From positions 31,130,667 to 31,194,666 of the forward strand of contig CP154956.1 in assembly GCA_039621445.1 (NCBI GenBank): a stretch of 64,000 bases of DNA. The letters are read 5' to 3'. Origin of the DNA: Euglena gracilis (Eukaryota; Euglenida; Euglenophyceae; Euglenales). The notes beneath the pieces were generated by a model. The model searched no databases. It saw nothing but the letters and a program-made list of their open reading frames with translations, and was not told the origin of the DNA. The position numbers and the translations under genes were made by a program. Shown piece after piece: positions 56,906 through 64,000 of the stretch. Every line of letters starts with the position of its first letter. Position 1 is the stretch's first letter.

Positions 56906-59303
56906 CATATGTATAAACATATATATACAAATATATACATATATATACATATATATATACATATATATGTATATATATGTATATATATGTATAAATAAAT
57001 GTATATATGTATATATGTATATGTATATATATATATATGTACAGTAGGGGACATAAATAGTGGGACGCTCCGTCGGACATAAATAGTGGGACACCTAAAA
57101 TTTTTTTTGGGGGGACAGACATTTTTGTGAGCTGCGAAGTTGTTGAGGACCCGGATATAATCAAGGTGTTTCAGGTTGCCGCACGTATAACGGTTGCCCC
57201 GTACCACCCAACGGATGGCGAAGGGCTGTGGGGGCGCCAATGAGCCTCGAGCACAGCAGCAAGGCGGCTGGGCATCGATGCATACAAGACACGATTTTCC
57301 GTCGGCGTGATTTCAGAAAACACACGCTGCAGGGCTGCCCAGAGGTCATTCTGGTTCGCAAACACGCAGCCGTCGAGCTTGCGGAGGGCAACGGGCTACA
57401 GATGCTCAACCGGGTTGAGGTCGGGGCTCATCGGGGGCCAGAAACAGACCTCATTTTCTCCCATGGTGGCAGGCCAACGCTTTTATTTCAGGGTGCATTA
57501 AAACAGGAACAGCACAACGGCCGTCTCTCGTAACGCTCGACCCATTTGCTGCCTGTTCTTGGCATCGATGAGTGTAACCAAACTAAAGCAGGGCAGTGCT
57601 TAAGTGGGGGGCTCGTGTGTTCACACCCCATTTGTGTTTAGAACTGAATGCTTTCGGCATTCATGAGAAAATCCAGCATGAAAACCTAAAGCGCGGCTCA
57701 TCTGTTTTTATGAATGCTTTCAGCGTTCATGAGGGTGTCCATTATTGGGTGTCCATCAGCATTCACAAAAATATCCATCATTAAAACCTCACCAAATGTT
57801 GCCAAATCCAACTCGCTCATCGGAGAAGATCACTCTGTCGAAACTGCGCTGCTGGTATTGCTTTGCGAACGCTACTCGACGCTTCTTGTGAATTGCAGTC
57901 AGCAGTGGCTTTTTTGCTGCCCGCACAAATTTCTGTCCCATCCGATCCAGTACCCTTCGTGTGTGCCGAACACTCAGCCTTGGTGGGATCTGTCCCAGAG
58001 GAGGAAACACAGAGTCATGTGCAGAAATGAGCAAATTCTCCTGGACAACCAAACCAGGAGGTTTTTTTTGGAAATTGCATCTATTTGCACTTTGAAGAAT
58101 ACATTATGAACTTTCCCAGCTCCCCAGAATGGCTGCTTCTTGGACAAGAGCAAGGTTATTTTTCCATCTGAGAGTTGGCGTTCCGATGCAACATGCATAT
58201 TTGCCAAAACAAGCAGACCTGGAAGTGAGCTTTGATGGCCTACCTTTCGAATATGATCGACTTATCTTTCCTAAATCCTTGATTGATTTCACAATATTGA
58301 ACACGGTGGATTTGGGTAACTTTCCTTTGAACGCAATGTTGCGGATGCTGTCTCCTTTCTGGTGATGGAACCAGACTCGCTGCCGTGTCGCATCATCCAG
58401 AGTTCCCTTCCTTGGTTTTGGCATCGGCGCACCCTGAAAGAAAAGCGTTGGCCTTCCACCATGGGAGAAAATGAGGTCTGTTTCTGGCCCCCGATGAGCC
58501 CCGACCTCAACCCGGTTGAGCATCTGTGGCCCGTTGCCCTCCGCAAGCTCGACGGCTGCGTGTTTGCGAACCAGAATGACCTCTGGGCAGCCCTGCAGCG
58601 TGTGTTTTCTGAAATCACGCCGACGGAAAATCGTGTCTTGTATGCATCGATGCCCAGCCGCCTTGCTGCTGTGCTCGAGGCTCATTGGCGCCCCCACAGC
58701 CCTTCGCCATCCGTTGGGTGGTACGGGGCAACCGTTATACGTGCGGCAACCTGAAACACCTTGATTATATCTGGGTTGAGCAGCGCACAAAAAATTCTGT
58801 CCCCCCAAAAAATTTTAGGTGTCCCACTATTTATGTCCGACGGAGCGTCCCACTATTTATGTCCCCTACTGTATATGTATATATATGTATATGTATATAT
58901 ATGTATATTATATATACATATATATATATAAACACATATACTTGCATTCCTTCCTTGCCCAGTCCCATCCCTGGACGATGTGTGTCCTGGTGCACCGCTG
59001 TGTTTTGTCGATGCCTCCTTCCCCCTCTCCGCACTGATGGACACCCAGCAGACGCATCGGCACCCATGGACGCCGGCCCGCCCACCCCACAGACCACCGT
59101 CTCACACGCGCCTCGGCCGGGCGGGCCGCCCCTCCGCGGAAAGCGGTCACGGCGGCGAAGCTGACGGTCCCCCCGAGGCGGTACGGCCCCCGCGCGTCGG
59201 GGCCCAGCAGGTCCCGCGCGACGTGCCCCACGAGGAGCACGTCCGGGGCCTCCCCAGCGGCGGGGGACTCCCCTTGCGGGTCCGGCCCGGCCTCCGGTGC
59301 CAT
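43651..59303 (-). CDS. pfkB-family carbohydrate kinase
   Basis: About nine exons over 15.6 kb. E1 (59303-59108): ATG, then [15 protein letters not shown] and [19 protein letters not shown]2 (56383-56224): [39 protein letters not shown]3 (about 55915-55805): [29 protein letters not shown]4 (53533-53401): [36 protein letters not shown]5 (51388-51309): [27 protein letters not shown]6 (51053-~50975): [30 protein letters not shown]7 (about 50634-50566): [13 protein letters not shown]8 (49666-49575): [20 protein letters not shown], the pfkB signature with the catalytic Asp in GAGD. E9 (43852-43651): [33 protein letters not shown], stop. Phases agree at E1/E2, E4/E5, E5/E6, E7/E8 and E8/E9. It phosphorylates a sugar or polyol with ATP; the order of motifs resembles plant inositol/ribokinase-type pfkB proteins, but the substrate is unknown. 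E5 and E6 are separated only by an inserted element. Confidence 0.88.
45238..45705. repeat. Dispersed CCGACCGGGG-family repeat, copy 3
   Basis: Begins CAACGACCGGTAACTTCTGT, like 39396. Contains three GGCGCTTCGCGCC-type hairpins or halves. Lies in the last kinase intron. Confidence 0.7.
45831..49020. repeat. Four-copy ~798-bp tandem array
   Basis: Starts of the same landmark (GTGTGGAAAATTTCACCCTA) at 46001, 46800, 47598 and 48402 give periods of 799, 798 and 804 bp. Copies are nearly identical; the fourth has a short deletion and diverges after 49020. Each unit has a hairpin with arms of about 55 bp capped by CGGCGCCTTCGGCGCC, a TTAACCCTAACCC word, and three or four ~41-bp palindromic subrepeats. 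Open frames inside are by-products of the repeats. The array fills the E8-E9 intron of the kinase gene. Confidence 0.97.
49948..50424. mobile_element. 477-bp CAG-ended element
   Basis: Left CAGGGATGGATGGGAAGCC, right GGCTTCCCATCCATCCATG. Perfect 8-bp direct repeat CCCCTCAG at 49940-49947 and 50425-50432. Core hairpin CCGGCGCTGTGCGCCGG. Lies between kinase exons E7 and E8. Confidence 0.9.
51059..51305. mobile_element. AAGACC-type CAG...CTG element splitting kinase exons E5 and E6
   Basis: 247 bp, CAGGG plus a T-run and AAAGACCGGG at left, AACTAAAAAAAACCCCTG at right. Perfect 8-bp direct repeat GGCTCAAA (51051-51058 and 51306-51313). Removing the element with one repeat restores [20 protein letters not shown] in frame. 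No GT or AG sits at equivalent positions of the two repeats. Core hairpin TCGGCGCCTTCGGCGCCGA. Confidence 0.97.
52366..52719 (-). CDS. Unrecognised 117-codon open frame
   Basis: A Cys/His/Trp-rich frame ([37 protein letters not shown]) with an ATG and no repeat bias, in the E4-E5 intron of the kinase. It could be a relic of a mobile element. Its codons are less GC-rich than those of the host genes. The plus strand is open over the same span, so coding status is doubtful. Confidence 0.2.
   Translation of the reverse strand: MPVELGGKSTTPLMFKALRHQHNCKNDVCGLHCANGRAAGTQLLCWTSPHKHCGFGWLAHAVTPFQQWMWNCAYQRKCCFHFEALTAGFSETKEEWKQQESSVHKVEVLCGMSEKVK
53922..54349. mobile_element. Inverted-ended element with internal telomere-like repeats
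   Basis: Left CTACTGCCCCCC...TAGTTAAATGAGG and its inverse at right (CCTCATTTAACTA...GGGGGCAGTAG). The interior has several TTAGGG units (54100-54150). No clear target duplication, so ends are approximate. Confidence 0.6.
54850..55099. mobile_element. Nested hairpin-ended element with telomere-like interior
   Basis: Each end is itself a hairpin (CCAACCAAAGGGCCC...GGGCCTTTGGTTG and CCAACTGAAGGGCCC...GGGCCCTTCAGTTGG). Inner arms share ATCAGGGGG and TTATTGA-GGAAT words. The middle carries TTAGGG units. No target duplication found. Confidence 0.6.
55102..55220. repeat. (TA)n/(CATATA)n microsatellite
   Basis: A/T-rich tract between two nested elements. Confidence 0.9.
55271..55520. mobile_element. 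AAGACC-like CAG...CTG element, CAGGCT variant, nested
   Basis: 250 bp, CAGGCTTCTTTATGAG to GACTTAAAAAGAAGCCTG. Flanks TTCGAATG and TTCAAGTG, six of eight. Same core as 41914 (AAAGGCAATTTTCAAAAATT). Nested inside the CATACC-ended element. Confidence 0.8.
56855..57038. repeat. (TA)n/(TATACA)n microsatellite
   Basis: A/T tract in which the second Tc1/mariner element sits; the tract resumes at 58872. Confidence 0.95.
57042..58871 (-). mobile_element. Tc1/mariner element with ~440-bp inverted arms
   Basis: 1830 bp flanked by TA. Ends start CAGTAGGGGACATAAATAGT and contain a second copy of GGACATAAATAGTGGGAC, an IR/DR-like layout. Inverted identity continues to about 57497 on the left and from about 58433 on the right. 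Both arms therefore contain the transposase C-terminal coding region, once in each orientation. Lies in the E1-E2 intron of the kinase. Confidence 0.93.
57160..58430 (-). pseudogene. Tc1-type transposase, frame-disrupted
   Basis: Reads right to left: [40 protein letters not shown] and [12 protein letters not shown] (N-terminal helix-turn-helix domain and GRPSK linker), then [20 protein letters not shown] and [15 protein letters not shown] (second domain with the SDE catalytic region), then [17 protein letters not shown] in the left arm (third catalytic region). The three parts lie in different frames with stops between them, so this copy is inactive. The C-terminal part is repeated on the plus strand at 58440-58754. 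Confidence 0.85.
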
Positions 59304-59579
59304 ACGAGGTGGGGGGGGGGGGGGCGACCGCCGGGCCTGGGGCTGGGAGAGGGGCGAGGCAAGGAAGCCGGGGAGGGCGCCCGGCTTCGGGTGCCACACC
59401 ACCTCCGTTGTGGCAACGTGTTCGATCTCCGCCCGCCCCCTGAACGGTCCGCGACGCGATGCAGTGTTCCGCAACGTTTGGGAAACTATTGCGGCTTGGA
59501 TCGCTTGGATCGCGGCGGGAGGGTCAACTGCACCCATGCCCACGCCAGGAAGACCATGGCAATGACTCTCTCACTGTAC
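59304..59579. promoter_or_regulatory. Upstream region of the kinase gene
   Basis: First 275 bp upstream of the proposed kinase ATG: a G-run (59311-59325), then unique GC-rich sequence. In-frame upstream codons exist, so the true start could be further out. No defined promoter motif seen. Confidence 0.25.
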
Positions 59580-59632
59580 GGAACGAAAAATAAAATAAAC
59601 GAACAAAATAAAATAAATAAATAAATGAATAA

Positions 59633-59703
<71 letters not shown>

Positions 59704-59711
59704 ATGAATAA

Positions 59712-59755
<44 letters not shown>

Positions 59756-59795
59756 GTATAAATAATGAATAAATAAATAAATAAAATAAATGTCT
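59580..59795. repeat. (AAAT)n microsatellite
   Basis: About 200 bp of AAATA/AAAT units. Confidence 0.96.
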
Positions 59796-59989
59796 CACAT
59801 TGGAGCACACATGGGAAACGGCAGATGGCGAAAGAGGAGGGTGGGTTGATGGACATTTTTATAGAACACGGAGCATTTGGCCCAATTTGGCCTTCACCAG
59901 GTTTTGAATAATGCTGAGCTCTTTGCGTTGCGCGTTTTTTTCACTGTAAAACCGAAAACGTAGCTCGGATGCTAGGCAGAGGCGGAGGT

Positions 59990-61130
59990 ATGGGAAGAAA
60001 TTTTTGGTCTGTTTTGGTCCTCATTTTTGGCTCAAAAACAGTTTTTACAGGTCTGGGAGGCCAAAAAAACATCGTTTCGGGCCAATTTTTTTTTCGATTT
60101 TTTCGACTTTTTTTGACCCATTTTTGACCCTAACTCCATGGATTTCGGGCCCAAAACGGCCGGGGGGTCAAAAAACGCTCATTTTGGGTTAAAAAAAAGT
60201 TTTTCTGGGTCCGGGAGGCCAAAAAACATGGTTTCGAGCAAAAAAAAATTCGATTTTCTTCGACTTTTTTAACCCCAAATGGTCGAAAACGGCCAAGTCA
60301 AGCAGATCAAAACTGTACAAAACGGCACCAAACGGCCGAAAAATGGCCGTAACTCGGGCAAGGCGGGGGAGTTGTAGGGAAATCAAAATACCGTTCGATG
60401 GAGCATTTTAAGGGCTTCAATTTAGGTTTCCGGACATTTCTTTTGATTCCCCACCGTTTTTTTGAGAAATTTCAGAAAAATTGATTTTTTGACCCCAAAA
60501 ACGGGCCAAAAATGGCTGAATCACCAGCCTGCCGTGCTGTTTTGGGCCGTAAATAGGCCATATTTCGGGCCAGGCTGGGAGTTGCGGGGAAATCAAAATA
60601 CCCTGGCGTTCCAAGGGCTTCAATTTAGGTCTCCAGACATTTCCTTTGATTCTGCCTCATATCCGAGATATTTTGGTGACATCGATTTTTTGACCCTGAA
60701 AACAGCCCAAAATGGCCCCAGAAATGGGTCAAAACTGGCCGAAAAACTGGCCGTAACTCAGGCTACACGAAGAGTTTTTTGGGGGGGAAAGTAAACCATG
60801 GTTGGATGGGGCATTCCATGGCTTCATTTTTGCTCTCCGGACATTTTTTTTGATCTTGATTCATTGTCGAGATTTTTTTGGGAAAAATCGATTTTTTGAC
60901 CCAAAAGCAGCCCAAAAAAAAACACCCCAAAATGGCCGTTTTGGGCCGCAAAAGTGCACCAGCACGGGCCAGGCGTGTCGGCGGCCAAAACGGCGAATGG
61001 GGGGTGATAGAAGGCCTCCAGGGGTACATTTCGTCAGACCGACATTTCCAGAAGTAATGTACGTTTTCTCGAGATATTTTCGAAAAATCGATTTTTTGAC
61101 CGATTTCTGACCCCGTCGAAATGGCAGAGT
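59990..61130. repeat. Degenerate ~204-bp tandem repeat, about five units
   Basis: A landmark (TCCGGACATTT...TCGATTTTTTGACCC) recurs near 60428, 60632, 60836 and 61037, periods 204, 204 and about 201; a fainter unit lies to the left. Each unit also has GGCCGTAACTCGGGC and a GGGG-AAATCAAAATACC-like stretch. Confidence 0.85.
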
Positions 61131-62659
61131 CGGAAGAGGGGGGAGGGGCAATACCGAATAATTCGGGCTTGGTGGGGTGTTGGGTGTCAAACAGAGGTGA
61201 TTCGGAAACTAGAACAGATACTAGTCTCGTGACTGAAAAAAAAATCCATAAACCGGGCCGGGATCATGGTGATAATCCGCAGTTTTCACAGTCTACTCAA
61301 AGGGGAGGAGGGGGGGTTCTACCCCCCCCTTTTCCCCGGTGGTAAGCTTCGCTCTTAAAGAGCTCAGCGACCCCCCATATTTCCCAGGTTTTGAGCTGGA
61401 ACACCCCTCCCTAGCATCACTATGCCCATGCGTGAAATATATTAGACAGACAAACAAAACTGAAATGAGAGAACCAGCAAAGATGGAACTCCTCTTCGGA
61501 TCACCACAATCACAGCTGATCTTTGGCTCACAGCTGCAGCGTCCCTTCCTGACTGACAAATCTTTTCTCCAGCGCTTTCCACCGAAGGGGAACTTTTTTT
61601 AACATGAATTTTTTTTGCGGATTTTGATCTGGAAAAACTCCCAAAAATGCAAAGAACGGGGTGGTTTGACAGGTTTTTGTGGGGTCCAAAAATTTCGGTG
61701 CTTCGTTCAGGCAATGGAAAATATTTTTTTCATTTGCGGGGGCTGCAAGCAGACCCCCCCACCCTGTTTCTGTGAGCTGCCTTTGGTTTGGGCGGCTGAG
61801 CAGGAAATGAAATTTACCTGGGGAGGCCAGAGCAAGAAAACAGCTGCCGGCTGCACCTCTCTGCCGGGGTGGGTGATCCCCCAGCTTCAGCAACAACCTC
61901 ACACTTCACTTCACAATGGAACTGCAGCGGAGTTGACCGCTGCTGGTCGGATTGAGAAATAATTGACAATGGCGTGAAGCAAAGGCTTGGATGGGCAGTC
62001 CAGACTGCAACACAGTGTGAAAATCTACGATTATGGGGGACATTTCCCGGGAAGGACAGCTTCACAGTCCACTTTGGCAGTCACAATACGTCCAGGCGCA
62101 CCGTCCGTTCGAGGCCCAGGACCAGCCCAAGGATACGGCTGTCGGGGGCCACACTACCATCCAATGGATGCAGCATGGCGGGTGGACTGCTGCCTTTTTC
62201 GGCTCACAGCGTCAACGAGTGTACTCACTGGAAAGCGGCAGGGAAGAGAGGAGGACACTTTGCAAGGTGGGGGTGGGGGTTATATAATGATCGGCCGGTT
62301 GTCTGGGTGACAAACATGGTCAGGGCAGGCATTGGGGGGGGGGGGGTTGGGGGAAAGCAGCGGGGTTGTTGCGCGGCATCACTGGGAATGGGTGCCTGTC
62401 GGCGACCCACCAATAGCACACCAATCCTTTCAACATTCAATATTCATACGGTCAAGCCCATTTGCATTTCTCACCAACCCTTCTTGTCCCTTTCCACCAG
62501 ATATATACTTCGATCCAGGCTGACAATATTCTGCTGACATTTGGAACGCTGCGCATGCGCCAGCATCTTGGGAACGGCACAAACAATACACCAGCAGCAA
62601 AACACTTTCCGGAAGAAGGAAAGCCTGGCCATACATCGGTGGCCCCTCGCCACCGGCCC
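61131..62659. other. No firm gene
   Basis: Unique-looking spacer with G-runs at 61307 and 62334. Frames at 62033-62287 (plus) and the opposite strand are both open; I could not decide whether either is coding. Confidence 0.3.
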
Positions 62660-63030
62660 CCAGGCGGAAGAACATCTCGTCCGTTTCCGTATGGGTAGCC
62701 TTGTCCCTGCCACGGTCAGAGGTTGTTTTAAGACCCGAGGGACGGAGGGGGAGGGACGGACTCACCCACCCGTCCCCTTGGGGGTCAACTTTGTTTGGTG
62801 CCTCCTGCCGAAAACAGAGGAAACCCCCCAGGGTGCCCACTCAGCCCGGGGTAGAGCTGGAGCCCCCCCCCCCCGGGGAACCAAACTTAAAAAAAAAATC
62901 CCTGGCCCCGGTACAGGCAGAACTGCAGGACGATGACCGCGTCCAGGCAGAGTTGCAGCGACCCGCAGATGAGGAACTGCACAGGACTGCCCGTCAGAAC
63001 AAAGTAGGCCGTCTTCACCCCGGGCCCAGG
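62660..63030 (-). CDS. Candidate PQ-loop-like membrane protein exon, split by an element
   Basis: On the minus strand the frame KTAYFVLTGSPVQFLICGSL then QLCLDAVIVLQFCLYRG reads as two membrane-spanning helices with the S-P-Q and D...Q...Y pattern of PQ-loop transporters (YPQ/PQLC2-like). The frame is cut after YRG by the element at 62717-62904; removing it with one 8-bp repeat gives YRGRDKATHTETDE in frame. The outer borders are unknown. Family assignment rests on one short motif, so another multi-spanning protein is possible. Confidence 0.4.
62717..62904. mobile_element. AAGACC-type CAG...CTG element in a coding frame
   Basis: 188 bp, CAGAGGTTGTTTTAAGACCC to CTTAAAAAAAAAATCCCTG. Flanks GCCACGGT (62709-62716) and GCCCCGGT (62905-62912), seven of eight. 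The shortest copy; it lacks most of the hairpin core. Confidence 0.85.
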
Positions 63031-64000
63031 GCGTGAGGTCCCAGTCGGCGCAATTATTGCAGCTTCCCATTGGCACACGCAATGCACGCGAAATGCTCAT
63101 GCTGTGTACCATTTGGTATGCGCGCACAATACACACCACATTGATATTGCGAGGTGATTGGCATGAATTGAATGGCGGTGAAACAATCAACTACGGGAAA
63201 CAATTGCATTGCTGGGTCGGCCACAACATTTCAATAAAAGCAAACAGCCGGCCAACACCCCCCCCCACCACCAGTGGCCAAAAAAAAAAACAACAACATC
63301 CAGACGTATCACTCCCTGGCCATCGCCCAGCACCCACGCCGCCACCAAAACAAGGCTGAGCCCCTCTGCAGCAGGGCGGCGCAAATGGAAAAAAAAAGCC
63401 CCCCGCAGTCGAAAATCCTGTCCCTAACATGCTCAGCTGGGTACCAGCTGGGTACCCAGCTGAGTGCTCACTTCTGGAACGGATGCGTAAAGAACATTTG
63501 TATTTGCATTTGCATTTGCAGCAGAGAAGAATATCTGAGCTTGTCTGCCATACGAATCTGCCTCTCCGCTCAAAATGGCCCACTGTGTTGGCAAAAATGA
63601 ACTCATTAAAAATGGTAATACTTGCTCTGACACTTCTGTTGCCAAGCCAATGGCACGTTCCCTTGCCGTCAGTGTGGGGGAGGGTAGTCAATAGAGCCAG
63701 AATTTTCGATCCGGCGAGGGGGGGGGTTGTCCCAGACCAACGGGTGTTGCAGCCATGCCGGCCAGGATTTCAACTTGCACTTTGAAATTGTGTCCTGCTG
63801 ACAAAAAAAACCCGCTTCACATCAGGTGGGGGTCTCCCCTCTTTTATGCACAAAATGAGTTTGCCACCCCCATCAACAAGAGAAGGCGGCCGCAACCAGA
63901 TCAAGCGCCACCCCCGGGGGAAAGGGGAAACAATCCCCACCCCATCACGGTCACAAATCGGACCGAGACACTCGCTGGACGCAAGGGCCGATTGGCGCCT
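63031..64000. other. No firm gene
   Basis: Contains a short direct repeat of GTACCAGCTGG (63438-63460) and TTTGCA iterations (63505-63520). Open frames are present on both strands without convincing borders. Confidence 0.3.

Noticed and set aside
58440-58754. A separate plus-strand gene
   Set aside because: It is the inverted copy of the transposase C-terminus in the right arm of the Tc1/mariner element.

Overview
Eukaryotic nuclear DNA from a protist with a large, repeat-choked genome. Coding sequence is GC-rich with G/C-ending codons, is cut into exons of about 40-200 bp, and is scattered through kilobase introns full of microsatellites, G/C homopolymer runs and small inverted-repeat elements. 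Many introns have ordinary GT...AG borders. At least three are exact copies of a mobile element with CAG...CTG ends lying between 8-bp direct repeats. As I recall the published descriptions, that architecture matches the nonconventional introns of euglenids, so an Euglena-like euglenid is my best guess. A dinoflagellate or another introner-bearing protist is the alternative.

Layout: the right two-thirds carries at least four genes, all on the minus strand and read right to left. They are a pfkB-family sugar kinase (43.65-59.3 kb, about nine exons), a HAD-superfamily (Cof/IIB-like) hydrolase (32.95-41.9 kb), an ankyrin-repeat protein (26.4-32.5 kb) and a divergent cyclophilin (23.8-25.4 kb). 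A possible PQ-loop membrane protein exon lies at 62.7-63.0 kb, also minus. Reading-frame phase is conserved across most junctions I could place, including HAD GETG|GRILLN, ankyrin AAR|AGHNAV and kinase YHEV|WREGP. The left 22 kb holds only isolated candidate exons of unknown genes.

Mobile DNA: (1) an AAGACC-type family of 188-288 bp elements (3520, 21957, 27584, 41914, 51059, 55271, 62717), all in one orientation, with 8-bp target duplications, three of them interrupting coding exons in a way that precise removal repairs; (2) larger relatives with the same CAG/CTG ends (28010, 31369, 37097, 49948) and a CATACC-ended family (33037, 54630), also with 8-9 bp duplications; (3) a 5154-bp GC-rich transposon (10925-16078) with perfect 33-bp inverted ends, a 5-bp duplication, a long transposase-like ORF and about 14 copies of a GCGCA-NN-TGCGC motif; (4) two decayed Tc1/mariner elements (22488-23677 and 57042-58871), the second with about 440-bp inverted arms that each contain transposase C-terminal coding sequence; (5) a 4 x ~798-bp tandem array (45.8-49.0 kb) inside a kinase intron, each unit carrying a long hairpin. 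A small GC hairpin of the form GGCGC-TTCG-GCGCC recurs in otherwise unrelated element families and in the tandem array.

The genes do not form an obvious pathway; their shared strand is the only link between them. No rRNA, tRNA or CRISPR array was seen.
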